This document shows, in pieces, positions 56,144 through 64,000 of a stretch of 64,000 nucleotides of DNA. A program made the position numbers and the translations under genes. The stretch comes from Bacillus sp. MRMR6 (GTDB lineage Bacteria > Bacillota > Bacilli > Bacillales > Cytobacillaceae): the NCBI RefSeq assembly GCF_001940785.1, contig NZ_MSLS01000002.1, positions 195,077 to 259,076 of the forward strand, written 5' to 3'. The notes under the pieces are model-generated. The model did no database searches. It saw only the letters and a program-made list of their open reading frames with translations, and had not been told where the DNA came from. Within the stretch, counting starts at the first letter, position 1, and the number at the start of each line of letters is the position of its first letter.

Positions 56144-56144
56144 A

Positions 56145-56178
56145 TAAAAAAACGATTCCTTTATGGGAATCGTTTTTT
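56145..56178 (+). terminator. Terminator after holA
   Basis: AACGATTCC pairs with GGAATCGTT and Ts follow; an A-run on the other side could make it bidirectional. Confidence 0.9.
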
Positions 56179-56190
56179 ATATACTCTTAT

Positions 56191-56406
56191 TGTCCAGCTC
56201 CAGCACCCTAGCGGCTAGTGTCATTCGCACTCCGCCCTACGATAAGTCAACATCGAATCGCAAAAACCGCTCTTCGTGTTTCCTTTATCTCAGTTGGAGG
56301 GCTCCATAAGGAAGGCTTCGGCAGCATAATCATCGCACGAAGGAAAAAGCGTTAGCTTTTTTCGAGGAGGCCATACACCGCTGACCAGGGTGCTTCCGCT
56401 TTTCTT
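56191..56406. repeat. Dispersed CTAG-type repeat between holA and rpsT
   Basis: The element begins TGTCCAGCTCCAGCACCCTAG and ends GACCAGGGTGCTTCCGCTTTTCTT, the same frame as the tandem element at 63093-63359 (TGTCTAGCTACAGCGCCTAG to CAAGGCGCTTTCGC). CAGCACCCTAG and CAGGGTGCT form closing arms. Its right end touches the rpsT stop codon. Such elements are, from memory, widespread in Bacillus genomes. Confidence 0.75.
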
Positions 56407-56665
56407 ATAGAGAGTTAGCTTTTTTTGCAAGACGTGATTTTTTACGAGCAGCAGCATTTTTGTGGATAAGACCCTTAGCAGCAGCCTTGTCTAATTTACT
56501 AGCAGCTGATGCGAACGCTTCTTTAGCAACAGGAGCATCGTTAAGAGTAACAGCAGCTTCGGCTTTCTTAACAGCAGTACGCATTGCAGATTTTGCAGTT
56601 GTATTTTGAGCATTACGAGCTTCGCTTGTTTTTACACGTTTAATAGCAGATTTAATGTTAGGCAT
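56405..56665 (-). CDS. rpsT: 30S ribosomal protein S20
   Basis: S20 is a primary 16S rRNA-binding protein of the small subunit. The 86-residue, Lys/Ala-rich helical protein starts [28 protein letters not shown] precedes the ATG at 56665; an in-frame start 9 bases earlier overlaps that site. It is convergent with holA, as in B. subtilis. Confidence 0.97.
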   Translation of the reverse strand: MPNIKSAIKRVKTSEARNAQNTTAKSAMRTAVKKAEAAVTLNDAPVAKEAFASAASKLDKAAAKGLIHKNAAARKKSRLAKKANSL

Positions 56666-56803
56666 TACATTCACCTCCTACAAAGAATCGAGATACTATA
56701 TGAACTCGACTTTACCTCATTCACAATTAATCAGAACAAGAGATATTTTATCAAATAAGACCTTAATTTGCAATACTAGAATTACTTACCTGAAATAATA
56801 ACT

Positions 56804-56834
56804 TGAATGTTTTAGACGAAAAGGGGCCAAAATA
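56804..56834 (+). promoter_or_regulatory. Possible sigma-G promoter of gpr
   Basis: TGAATG and CAAAATA, separated by 18 bases, resemble the sigma-G consensus TGAATA and CATACTA. gpr is a forespore gene in Bacillus. Two mismatches in the -10 make this tentative. Confidence 0.35.
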
Positions 56835-56873
56835 GGGAATAGTTTAGTTAATTGGATGGGAGCGATCTACTGT

Positions 56874-58010
56874 ATGAGTAAGAATATGGATTCGAATATC
56901 GATTTAAGCCAGTACTCTATTAGAACAGACCTAGCAATTGAAGCTAGGGAAATGGTCATTGCTAATCGGACAGGCTCTGTGCAGCAGGAAGAAGACCTAT
57001 CCCAAATAGAAGGCGTTGTCATTAAAGAAAAAGATATTGATGATATAAAAATTTCATTGGTAGAAGTAACCGGTGAAGGGGCGAAACAGCTTGGAAAGAA
57101 AGCAGGACGTTATTTAACCGTGGAAGTTCAGGGAATTCGCCAACAAGATACAGAGTTACAGCAAAAAGTGGAAGAAATTTTCGCAAAGGAATTTTCTCAT
57201 TTTTTAGAAGGAGCCGGAATAAAAAAAGATGCATCATGTCTTGTTGTAGGGCTTGGAAATTGGAATGTGACTCCAGATGCCCTTGGTCCAATGGTCTGTG
57301 AGAATTTATTAATTACAAGACATTTATATCAATTACAACCAGAAAGCGTCGAGGAAGGCTATCGCTCTGTAAGCTCTTTGGTGCCTGGAGTTATGGGATT
57401 AACCGGAATTGAAACGAGCGACATCATATTTGGCGTTGTGGAAAAAACAAAGCCTGATTTTGTTATTGCGATTGATGCGCTGGCAGCAAGATCAATTGAA
57501 AGAGTTAATTCAACTATCCAAATTTCCGATACAGGTATTCATCCTGGATCTGGTGTAGGGAATAAGAGAAAAGAATTAAGTAAAGAAACCCTAGGCGTCC
57601 CGGTTATTGCAATTGGTGTACCTACAGTAGTAGATGCTGTATCCATTACCAGTGATACGATTGACTTCATATTGAAGCATTTTGGTAAAGAACTCAAGGA
57701 AGGAAATCGTCCTTCGAGAGCACTGGCACCTGCGGGAATGACATTTGGTAAGCGTAAAAAACTGACAGAGGAAGACCTTCCAGATGAAAAGCATCGTCAA
57801 ACCTTCCTTGGGATGATCGGAACCTTAGAGGAAGAAGAAAAGCGGAAGTTAATTTCCGAAGTACTTTCTCCGCTGGGACATAATTTAATGGTCACGCCGA
57901 AAGAGGTAGACGTTTTCATTGAAGACATGGCCAATCTTGTGGCAAGTGGATTAAATGCTTCCCTGCATAGTGCAGTTAATCAAGATAACGCTGGATTCTA
58001 TACAAGGTAG
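56874..58010 (+). CDS. gpr: Germination protease GPR
   Basis: GPR cleaves small acid-soluble spore proteins at germination. It is made as a zymogen in the forespore and loses a short N-terminal propeptide, which here would end near YSIRTD before LAIEA. Family segments include [37 protein letters not shown] and [10 protein letters not shown]. It has 378 residues from the ATG at 56874; GGGAG lies 11 bases upstream. ATG 56856 is an alternative start. Confidence 0.94.
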   Translation: MSKNMDSNIDLSQYSIRTDLAIEAREMVIANRTGSVQQEEDLSQIEGVVIKEKDIDDIKISLVEVTGEGAKQLGKKAGRYLTVEVQGIRQQDTELQQKVEEIFAKEFSHFLEGAGIKKDASCLVVGLGNWNVTPDALGPMVCENLLITRHLYQLQPESVEEGYRSVSSLVPGVMGLTGIETSDIIFGVVEKTKPDFVIAIDALAARSIERVNSTIQISDTGIHPGSGVGNKRKELSKETLGVPVIAIGVPTVVDAVSITSDTIDFILKHFGKELKEGNRPSRALAPAGMTFGKRKKLTEEDLPDEKHRQTFLGMIGTLEEEEKRKLISEVLSPLGHNLMVTPKEVDVFIEDMANLVASGLNASLHSAVNQDNAGFYTR

Positions 58011-58052
58011 ATCTCGAATTGAGTAACTAGAAAATGCGAGGCCAGAAAAAAT

Positions 58053-58180
58053 GTGAAACGAGTGGATGCGGTCCTCATGAAAGGTTCATGAGGACTGAAA
58101 AAGGGAAACACGAGTCGATTCGGTCTTCATGAAAGGTTTTTGGATCTCCGAAAGGAAAATAAAGTCCTCACGAAACTTCC
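58053..58180. repeat. Short diverged direct repeats with hairpin
   Basis: Two units about 50 bp apart share GAAAC, CGAGT, CGGTC and TTCATGAAAGG blocks, and a third fragment (AAGTCCTCACGAAAC) follows. The first contains a perfect 11-bp palindrome (GTCCTCATGAA, AGG, TTCATGAGGAC at 58071-58095). No coding potential or T-tract is seen. Confidence 0.6.
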
Positions 58181-58215
58181 TGCCGGTGATATAGTCAATT
58201 TTTATTGGTTCTACT

Positions 58216-58248
58216 AATTCTAGTAATGTCATAGTATTTACTAGAATT
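58216..58248. repeat. Inverted repeat before spoIIP
   Basis: Perfect 11-bp arms AATTCTAGTAA and TTACTAGAATT with an 11-base spacer end 5 bases before the spoIIP ribosome site. It may be an operator, or a hairpin in the mRNA leader. Confidence 0.6.
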
Positions 58249-58266
58249 GAATTGAGAGGTGGAACC

Positions 58267-59457
58267 ATGAAATCTACTAGGACTCCAAGTATGTTCGTGA
58301 CGGTACAAGCGACTAATCTTATCAAAATTACCTCTGCTCTGCTGCTGTTTATTGTATTAGTGTTCTCAATCAGCGGGTTATTAACATCGTTAAAGCCCCA
58401 ATATAGGATCTCTTCCTCATCAGTGAACTCAGCGGCAGACAAAATAAATGGTGAATGGTTATACCAGTTGATGGCGTGGGAAAATCATCATTTCTTATCA
58501 GTTAAAGATGATTTATCAGCAAGTCCCAAGCTGACAAATTTAATTTTTAGTCTATCGAATAATATTAATTTGGATGACCCGAGAAGTTTGTTGGGAAGAG
58601 AACTCCCAGGGTTTTATCAGTTTGATGGCGAAATTGTAATAGCAGGAATAGGTTCGAATTATACGAATATGCCTATGGAATCTGCGCCGCCAATTGAAGT
58701 AATGCAAGCAGAACGAGAGGCAGCTCTGCAGAATTTAGAGGGAATAGAGGGTAGTGATGAAGGAAAAACACCTACTCCTCCTACCCTTACAACAGGAGAT
58801 AAGAAAGTTGTTCACCTTTACTTTACTCATAATCGTGAGTCCTATTTACCTTATTTGCAAGGGGTAACCGATCCCAACCTTGCTTATCATTCACAATTGA
58901 ATGTTACGAAGGTGGGAGATCAGCTTAAAGCGGGCTTAGAGGAAAGAGGTATAGGAACAACCATTGATAAAACAGATGTTATGGGGACTGTAAAAATGGC
59001 CAGTACCTATTGGAAGTCAGGAGAACTGGTTCAGTCTGCTATGGCAACGAACCGTGATATAAAGTATTTAATTGACATTCACAGAGATGCTCGTCGAGGA
59101 GACAAAACGAAAGTGAGGGTTAATGGTCAATCGTATGCACAGGTCGTTTTTGTCGTAGGCGGTAAAAATCCTAATTATGAAAAAAATGAAAAGATAGCAA
59201 CCGAACTCCATAATCTTTTAGAAAAAAAATATAAAGGTTTAAGCTGGGGAGTTATGAAAAATCAAGGTGCCGGACAAAATGGTGTCTACAATCAAAATTT
59301 ATCTGAAAATGCACTGTTGATTGAATTCGGCGGTGTGGATAATAATTTTGAAGAATTAAACCGTTCAGCTGAAGCACTAGCAGATGTCTTTAGTGAGTAT
59401 TTCTGGCAGGCCGAAAAAGTCAATTACGATGTTGAGGGTTCGACAAATAAGGAATAG
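58267..59457 (+). CDS. spoIIP: Stage II sporulation protein P
   Basis: SpoIIP is a peptidoglycan amidase and endopeptidase that, with SpoIID and SpoIIM, drives engulfment. One N-terminal anchor (about 19-42), a linker rich in Pro and Thr (about 160-180), and the SpoIIP catalytic domain follow. VHLYFTHNRESYLPYL and LIDIHRDARRGDK contain metal ligands, and LIEFGGVDN contains the catalytic Glu. It has 396 residues. GAGAGGTGG precedes the ATG at 58267. Confidence 0.95.
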   Translation: MKSTRTPSMFVTVQATNLIKITSALLLFIVLVFSISGLLTSLKPQYRISSSSVNSAADKINGEWLYQLMAWENHHFLSVKDDLSASPKLTNLIFSLSNNINLDDPRSLLGRELPGFYQFDGEIVIAGIGSNYTNMPMESAPPIEVMQAEREAALQNLEGIEGSDEGKTPTPPTLTTGDKKVVHLYFTHNRESYLPYLQGVTDPNLAYHSQLNVTKVGDQLKAGLEERGIGTTIDKTDVMGTVKMASTYWKSGELVQSAMATNRDIKYLIDIHRDARRGDKTKVRVNGQSYAQVVFVVGGKNPNYEKNEKIATELHNLLEKKYKGLSWGVMKNQGAGQNGVYNQNLSENALLIEFGGVDNNFEELNRSAEALADVFSEYFWQAEKVNYDVEGSTNKE

Positions 59458-59473
59458 AGGCAGGGTTCATTTT

Positions 59474-59800
59474 ATGAAAATGTTCATGATGAAAGCAATT
59501 TGTATAGCGGCTCTCATGTTTATCTCTGTATTGGCAGGCATGCAATTGGCTAATGATGGCATTCACAAGATGAAAGGCTATGACGATCCGAATTTCCAAA
59601 GAGCCGTTGCCCTCAATGACAATGGTGAGCAAATAACCGCAACATTCTTAGGCAACGATCTTTCTAGTCATGATTTAGATGAAAAAAAGAAAAAACTAGA
59701 AGAAATGAATGCCTATAATGTCTTCTCATCATTAGGGAAAAATATCTCTGAGGGCGTATCATCTTTATCGGGGCATCTGATTAAGTTAATAACCGAATAA
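59474..59800 (+). CDS. yqxA: DUF3679 protein YqxA
   Basis: A 108-residue protein with an N-terminal membrane segment (about 5-23) followed by GMQLANDGIHKMKGYDDPNF and a charged helical region. It follows spoIIP as in B. subtilis. The ATG at 59474 has GAGGCAGGG at rather long spacing. The longer upstream frame overlaps spoIIP and is not chosen. Function unknown. Confidence 0.85.
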   Translation: MKMFMMKAICIAALMFISVLAGMQLANDGIHKMKGYDDPNFQRAVALNDNGEQITATFLGNDLSSHDLDEKKKKLEEMNAYNVFSSLGKNISEGVSSLSGHLIKLITE

Positions 59801-59804
59801 AAAA

Positions 59805-59836
59805 TGAAGCGGTGCCGTAGTGGGTTCCGCTTTTCT
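59805..59836 (+). terminator. Terminator after yqxA
   Basis: GAAGCGG pairs with CCGCTTTTC, with extra G-C pairs inside the loop and a short T-run. Confidence 0.6.
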
Positions 59837-59867
59837 ATTGGGAATTTACTCCTTCCTTCAGTTTTAA

Positions 59868-59896
59868 TTGAATCTTGATTTCTCTACTGATATAAT
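59868..59896 (+). promoter_or_regulatory. Promoter of lepA
   Basis: TTGAAT and TATAAT are separated by 17 bases, 43 bases before the lepA start. Confidence 0.75.
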
Positions 59897-59938
59897 CAAA
59901 AATAGTGTACATGCGCGAGTATAGTAGGAGTGAACGAC

Positions 59939-61774
59939 TTGAATAGAGAAGATAGACTTAAACGACAATCAAAAATTAGAAACTTTTCCATTATCGCTCA
60001 TATTGATCATGGAAAATCAACATTAGCAGACCGTATTTTGGAAAAAACAAACGCACTAACCTCCCGTGAAATGAAAGACCAGTTACTAGATTCAATGGAC
60101 CTCGAAAGAGAACGCGGGATTACTATTAAGTTAAATGCAGTCCAATTAAGATACAAAGCGAAAGATGGAGAAGAATACACTTTCCATCTGATTGATACCC
60201 CTGGGCACGTCGATTTTACATATGAGGTATCAAGAAGTCTTGCAGCCTGCGAAGGGGCTGTTTTAGTTGTTGACGCTGCCCAAGGAATTGAGGCACAGAC
60301 ACTTGCAAACGTTTATCTAGCATTAGATAACAATCTTGAAATCTTACCTGTAATCAATAAAATTGACTTGCCAAGTGCTGAGCCAGAAAGAGTCCGTGCT
60401 GAAATTGAAGATGTAATTGGATTGGACGCTTCGGAGGCTGTGTTAGCGTCGGCTAAAGCAGGAATCGGAATTGAAGAGATACTCGAACAAATAGTAAAAA
60501 CCGTTCCGGCCCCAATAGGAGATCCAGAAGCTCCCTTAAAGGCATTAATATTCGATAGTTTGTATGATGCATATCGGGGCGTTGTTGCTTATATCCGTGT
60601 CATGGAAGGTACCGTAAAAGTCGGCGATAAAATTAAAATGATGGCAACGGGTGCTGAATTCGAAGTGAACGAAGTTGGCGTTTTCACACCAAAAGCGACA
60701 CAACGTGAAGAGCTCACGGTGGGCGATGTAGGATTCTTAACTGCTTCGATTAAAAATGTTGGCGATACTCGTGTTGGTGATACAATTACTAATGCAAAAA
60801 ATGGTGCGACTGAAGCGCTTCCGGGTTATCGTAAGCTAAATCCAATGGTTTATTGTGGACTTTATCCAATTGATACCGCTAAATTTAATGACCTGCGTGA
60901 AGCACTCGAGAAGCTCCAGTTGAATGATTCAGCTCTTCAATTTGAGCCAGAGACATCACAAGCTTTAGGATTTGGTTTCCGCTGTGGTTTCTTAGGACTT
61001 CTCCATATGGAAATCATCCAGGAGCGGATTGAGCGTGAGTTTAAGATTGATTTAATTACAACAGCACCAAGCGTTATCTATGATGTATATATGACGGATG
61101 GCACTTTATTAAAAGTGGACAATCCATCGAACCTTCCGGATCCACAGAAAATTGATCGGGTTGAAGAGCCTTATGTAAAAGCAACGATGATGGCACCGAA
61201 TGAATATGTTGGAGCAATTATGGAACTTTGTCAGCAAAAACGTGGAATCTTTATTGATATGCAATATCAAGGGGAAAATCGAGTCGGTATCGTCTATCAA
61301 ATCCCATTAGCCGAAATCGTTTATGATTTCTTTGATCAATTAAAGTCTAGTACAAGAGGGTATGCTTCTTTTGATTATGAGTTAATTGGTTACAAACCAT
61401 CTAGCCTGGTTAAAATGGACATATTATTAAATAATGAAAAGGTAGACGCATTAAGCTTTATTGTCCATAAAGACTTTGCTTATGAACGTGGGAAGGTTAT
61501 TGTTGAAAAGCTAAAAGAGTTAATCCCTAGACAGCAATTCGAGGTTCCTATTCAGGCGGCTATTGGGCAAAAGATTGTTGCTCGTTCGACGATTAAAGCA
61601 ATGCGTAAAAACGTTTTAGCAAAATGTTACGGCGGAGATATCTCTCGTAAGCGTAAACTACTTGAGAAGCAAAAAGAAGGTAAAAAGCGAATGAAACAGG
61701 TTGGTTCTGTTGAAGTTCCACAAGAAGCCTTCATGGCCGTATTAAAAATGGACGATACCAATACTAAGAAATAA
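59939..61774 (+). CDS. lepA: Elongation factor 4 (LepA)
   Basis: LepA is a translational GTPase that acts on ribosomes and has been linked to back-translocation and 30S biogenesis. G1 [10 protein letters not shown] is near residue 17, G3 DTPGHVDF near 81 and G4 NKIDLP near 137. EF-G-like domains and the LepA-specific C-terminal domain ([20 protein letters not shown]) follow. It has 611 residues. TTG at 59939 has GGAG upstream; the GTG at 59930 overlaps that site. Confidence 0.96.
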   Translation: MNREDRLKRQSKIRNFSIIAHIDHGKSTLADRILEKTNALTSREMKDQLLDSMDLERERGITIKLNAVQLRYKAKDGEEYTFHLIDTPGHVDFTYEVSRSLAACEGAVLVVDAAQGIEAQTLANVYLALDNNLEILPVINKIDLPSAEPERVRAEIEDVIGLDASEAVLASAKAGIGIEEILEQIVKTVPAPIGDPEAPLKALIFDSLYDAYRGVVAYIRVMEGTVKVGDKIKMMATGAEFEVNEVGVFTPKATQREELTVGDVGFLTASIKNVGDTRVGDTITNAKNGATEALPGYRKLNPMVYCGLYPIDTAKFNDLREALEKLQLNDSALQFEPETSQALGFGFRCGFLGLLHMEIIQERIEREFKIDLITTAPSVIYDVYMTDGTLLKVDNPSNLPDPQKIDRVEEPYVKATMMAPNEYVGAIMELCQQKRGIFIDMQYQGENRVGIVYQIPLAEIVYDFFDQLKSSTRGYASFDYELIGYKPSSLVKMDILLNNEKVDALSFIVHKDFAYERGKVIVEKLKELIPRQQFEVPIQAAIGQKIVARSTIKAMRKNVLAKCYGGDISRKRKLLEKQKEGKKRMKQVGSVEVPQEAFMAVLKMDDTNTKK

Positions 61775-61784
61775 CGAAGCGGAG

Positions 61785-61824
61785 GTCGGGACTTGTCTAC
61801 AAAGGCGAAATCCCGCCTTTTTTT
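61785..61824 (+). terminator. Terminator after lepA
   Basis: AGGTCGGGACTT pairs imperfectly with AAATCCCGCCT, followed by seven Ts. Confidence 0.7.
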
Positions 61825-61827
61825 GGC

Positions 61828-61930
61828 TATTAGGAAAGTATAAAAATTTTCAAATTTATACTTTCCTAATGCATAAGAAAAACCAAGGCACTCGCCTTAA
61901 GGACTTGGCGAATGCCAAGTTTTTCTAATT
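61828..61930. repeat. REP-like hairpin repeat, copy 3, with extra palindrome
   Basis: The left part is a perfect 16-bp inverted repeat (61828-61843 and 61854-61869, beginning ATTAGGAAAGTATAAA). The right part (61875-61925) is the hairpin shared with 14687-14752 and 50044-50096: AGAAAAAC, GGCACTCGCC, loop, GGCGAATGCC, GTTTTTCT. The whole element lies between the lepA terminator and hemW. Confidence 0.85.
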
Positions 61931-61951
61931 ATAGGAAAGAAGGAAAATGAC

Positions 61952-63091
61952 ATGATTCACGCGGCTTATCTGCATATCCCTTTTTGTGAGCATATATGCC
62001 ACTATTGTGATTTTAATAAGGTATTTCTTAAAAATCAGCCGGTAGATGAATATTTACTAGCATTAGAAAAAGAAATGGTGCTTACTCTTCAAAAGGATCC
62101 AACCAACCAACTCGAAACGATTTTCGTCGGTGGTGGTACGCCCACGTCGTTAAATGAGCAGCAGCTTGGTCGTTTTTGTGAAAGCATCAACAAACATTTA
62201 CCAATGAGCGAAGACGTTGAATTTACCTTTGAAGCGAATCCTGGGGATTTAACGAAAGAGAAATTACAAATATTAAAGGATGCGGGAGTTAATCGGCTTA
62301 GCCTTGGCGTCCAAACCTTTAACGATGAACTTTTAAAAAGTATCGGCCGGTCTCACCGTGCAAAAGATGTCTACAAAACAATTGAACTAGCCAAGGCTAT
62401 TGGTTTCAATAATCTAAGCATTGACTTAATCTTTAGTCTGCCAACTCAAACAATCAACGATTTTCAAGAATCATTATCAGAAGCTTTCAAGCTTGATATT
62501 CAGCACTATTCTGCTTATTCACTTATTATTGAGCCAAAGACGGTGTTCTACAACCTTATGCAAAAAGGCAAACTGCCTACGCCTGGTGAGGATGTTGAAG
62601 CAACCATGTACGAGATGCTAATGGAGGAAATGGACAAGCATGATTTTCACCAATATGAAATTAGTAATTTCTCTAAGCCGGGCTATGAAAGCAAGCATAA
62701 TCTTACGTATTGGAAAAATGAGTATTATTATGGGTTTGGTGCCGGAGCTCACAGTTACGTAAATGGCTGGAGACGATCGAATGCAGGTCCATTAAAGAAG
62801 TACATTGAACAGATTGAGTATGGGAAACTGCCTATATTTCAAGAAAACGAAGTGTCAATCACGGAACAAATGGAAGAAGAAATGTTTTTAGGTCTTCGTA
62901 AAACGGATGGTGTGTTAATCAGTCATTTCCTTAAAAAATTTGGCAAAGACCCTTTGGAATTATTTAAGAATGAACTTGAAGAATTAGTTAGGAAAAAATG
63001 GATAGAAATTGAAGACGGTAAAATATTTTTAACTAAAAAGGGCCGACTATTAGGAAATGAAGTATTTCAAACATTTATAGGAGCCGTCTAA
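61952..63091 (+). CDS. hemW: Radical SAM haem chaperone HemW
   Basis: HemW binds haem and inserts it into target proteins; it is related to, but distinct from, the HemN oxidase. The radical SAM cluster motif is CEHICHYC near residues 12-19, followed by DFNKVF. VGGGTPTSL near 53 and LSLGVQTFND near 119 are family segments. It has 379 residues (YqeR). AGAAGG precedes the ATG. Confidence 0.93.
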   Translation: MIHAAYLHIPFCEHICHYCDFNKVFLKNQPVDEYLLALEKEMVLTLQKDPTNQLETIFVGGGTPTSLNEQQLGRFCESINKHLPMSEDVEFTFEANPGDLTKEKLQILKDAGVNRLSLGVQTFNDELLKSIGRSHRAKDVYKTIELAKAIGFNNLSIDLIFSLPTQTINDFQESLSEAFKLDIQHYSAYSLIIEPKTVFYNLMQKGKLPTPGEDVEATMYEMLMEEMDKHDFHQYEISNFSKPGYESKHNLTYWKNEYYYGFGAGAHSYVNGWRRSNAGPLKKYIEQIEYGKLPIFQENEVSITEQMEEEMFLGLRKTDGVLISHFLKKFGKDPLELFKNELEELVRKKWIEIEDGKIFLTKKGRLLGNEVFQTFIGAV

Positions 63092-63092
63092 T

Positions 63093-63359
63093 GCGCTTTC
63101 GCTTTTCTTTTGTCTAGCTACAGCGCCTAGCCCCTCGAGTCATAAGCCAATCCGTCAAGAAGGTTAAAGAGCAACCTTCTCGCCGGCTCGTCTTATGCTG
63201 GTCGGGGCTGACCAAGGCGCTTTCGCTTTTCTTTTGTCTAGCTACAGCGCCTAGCCCCTCGAGTCATAAGCCAATCCGTCAAGAAGGTTAAAGAGCAACC
63301 TTCTCGCCGGCTCGTCTTATGCTGGTCGGGGCTGACCAAGGCGCTTTCGCTTTTCTTTT
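63093..63359. repeat. Two perfect 124-bp tandem repeats plus a partial third
   Basis: Units at 63093-63216 and 63217-63340 look identical base for base; the first 19 bases recur at 63341. Each unit starts GCGCTTTCGCTTTTC and contains nested palindromes: CAGCGCCTAGCCCC against GGGGCTGACCAAGGCGC, and AGAAGGTT/AACCTTCT. It is related to 56191-56406. It begins 1 base after the hemW stop codon. Confidence 0.93.
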
Positions 63360-63369
63360 TATCAAATGA

Positions 63370-63397
63370 TTGACACCATCCCCTTTTATTTGATAAT
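63370..63397 (+). promoter_or_regulatory. Promoter of hrcA
   Basis: TTGACA and GATAAT are separated by 16 bases, directly before the CIRCE operator. Confidence 0.8.
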
Positions 63398-63409
63398 TTA
63401 TTAATAGAA

Positions 63410-63436
63410 TTAGCACTCAACTAATATGAGTGCTAA
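63410..63436 (+). promoter_or_regulatory. CIRCE operator
   Basis: TTAGCACTC, nine bases, then GAGTGCTAA: an exact match to the HrcA-binding CIRCE element. HrcA would repress its own operon (usually hrcA-grpE-dnaK-dnaJ) until heat shock. Confidence 0.97.
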
Positions 63437-63450
63437 CAGAGGTGATGAAT

Positions 63451-64000
63451 GTGTTATCGGATCGTCAATTATTGATTCTTCAGGTTATTGTTGATGATTT
63501 CATTCGATCTGCGCAACCTGTCGGCTCAAGAAGCTTGTCGAAAAAAGATGAAATTTCATTTAGCTCCGCGACCATTCGAAATGAAATGGCTGATTTGGAG
63601 GAGTTGGGCTTTATCGAAAAAACCCATACCTCCTCTGGGCGTGTTCCGTCAGAAAAAGGTTACCGCTATTATGTGGATCATTTGCTGTCTCCTCAGGCCT
63701 TAAACAAGAAGGATGTTTCGGTTATTCAATCGATCTTTGCCGAAAGACTTTTTGAATTTGAAAAAATTATTCAAAAATCCGCAAAAATCTTATCTGAACT
63801 AACCAACTACACTTCAATCGTTCTTGGACCAGCAGCTAGTTTGAATAAACTAAAGAGAATACAAATTATTCCCTTAAACAAAGAAACTGCTGTAGCAATC
63901 TTTGTTACTGATACAGGTCATGTCGAGAACCGAATGTTTTATTTACCGCCTAATGTAGACGTGAGTGACTTAGAGAAAACAGTTAACATTCTAAATGAAC
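63451..64000 (+). CDS. hrcA: Heat-inducible transcription repressor HrcA (3' end missing)
   Basis: The first 183 codons of HrcA are present and the gene runs off the right edge. The N-terminal winged helix is clear: [20 protein letters not shown], then PVGSRSLSK and [20 protein letters not shown], followed by [21 protein letters not shown] start follows GAGGTGATGA. A perfect CIRCE element stands 15 bases upstream. Confidence 0.95.
   Translation, partial: MLSDRQLLILQVIVDDFIRSAQPVGSRSLSKKDEISFSSATIRNEMADLEELGFIEKTHTSSGRVPSEKGYRYYVDHLLSPQALNKKDVSVIQSIFAERLFEFEKIIQKSAKILSELTNYTSIVLGPAASLNKLKRIQIIPLNKETAVAIFVTDTGHVENRMFYLPPNVDVSDLEKTVNILNE

Noticed and set aside
63238..63420. 60-codon ORF across the 124-bp repeats
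   Set aside because: It is made of repeat and promoter sequence and overlaps the CIRCE operator region.

Overview
The window is a contiguous piece of a low-GC Gram-positive, spore-forming Bacillaceae chromosome. Almost every gene has a recognisable Bacillus subtilis counterpart, and long blocks keep the B. subtilis order: recJ-apt-relA-dtd-yrvJ; hisS-aspS-6S RNA-tcdA; rarA/cymR-yrvO-mnmA-yrrB-recD2-yrrD; alaS-yrzL-ruvX-yrzB-mltG-trmR-trhP1-trhP2-udk-greA-pbpI-yrrS; yqeG-yqeH-aroE-yhbY-nadD-yqeK-rsfS-yqeM; comER/comEA-comEB-comEC-yqzM-holA-rpsT-gpr-spoIIP-yqxA-lepA-hemW-hrcA. Shine-Dalgarno sites are strong, TTG and GTG starts are common, and sporulation genes (sigK, sda, gpr, spoIIP, a YjcZ-like peptide) are present. 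The genus cannot be fixed from sequence alone; a Bacillus relative such as Neobacillus or Cytobacillus would fit. recJ is cut by the left edge and hrcA by the right edge.

Layout. 0-5 kb: DNA repair, purine salvage, stringent response and tRNA proofreading. 5.2-5.7 kb: a 22-unit array of 20-bp tandem repeats. 5.7-12.5 kb: cell-wall amidase, T-box-controlled hisS-aspS, 6S RNA and tcdA. 12.7-14.6 kb: an ABC export pair that interrupts the usual order. 14.7-24.3 kb: rarA, cysteine regulation and tRNA thiolation, RecD2, small genes and an AI-2E family transporter. 24.3-37 kb: T-box alaS, the yrzL-ruvX-yrzB group, MltG, tRNA wobble-uridine hydroxylation and methylation genes, uridine kinase, GreA and a penicillin-binding protein. 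37-39.7 kb: mtnN, yrhC and a cluster of six very short ORFs (19-46 codons) around two YrzI paralogues. 39.7-44.6 kb: oligoendopeptidase F, a YjcZ-like peptide, uninterrupted sigK, divergent pssA/psd and sda with DnaA boxes. 45-50 kb: the yqeG-yqeM ribosome-assembly, NAD and shikimate operon. 50-59.8 kb: competence genes, holA, rpsT, gpr, spoIIP and yqxA. 59.9-64 kb: lepA, hemW and CIRCE-controlled hrcA.

The genes work together in several groups. Translation quality and supply are served by hisS, aspS, alaS, dtd, mnmA with yrvO, tcdA and trmR/trhP. Stress and growth control comes from relA, 6S RNA, hrcA and rsfS. Sporulation and its checkpoint come from sda, sigK, gpr and spoIIP, and DNA uptake from comEA/EB/EC.

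The coding part is ordinary. The unusual material is non-coding or very small: the microprotein cluster; the 20-bp array; three copies of a roughly 150-bp repeat whose stems show paired base changes, one of them lying between the hisS promoter and its T-box; a REP-like hairpin family, one copy of which supplies the rarA stop codon; a perfect 124-bp tandem duplication; and two structured intergenic regions, upstream of trmR and between yqzM and holA, that match no RNA class I recognise.
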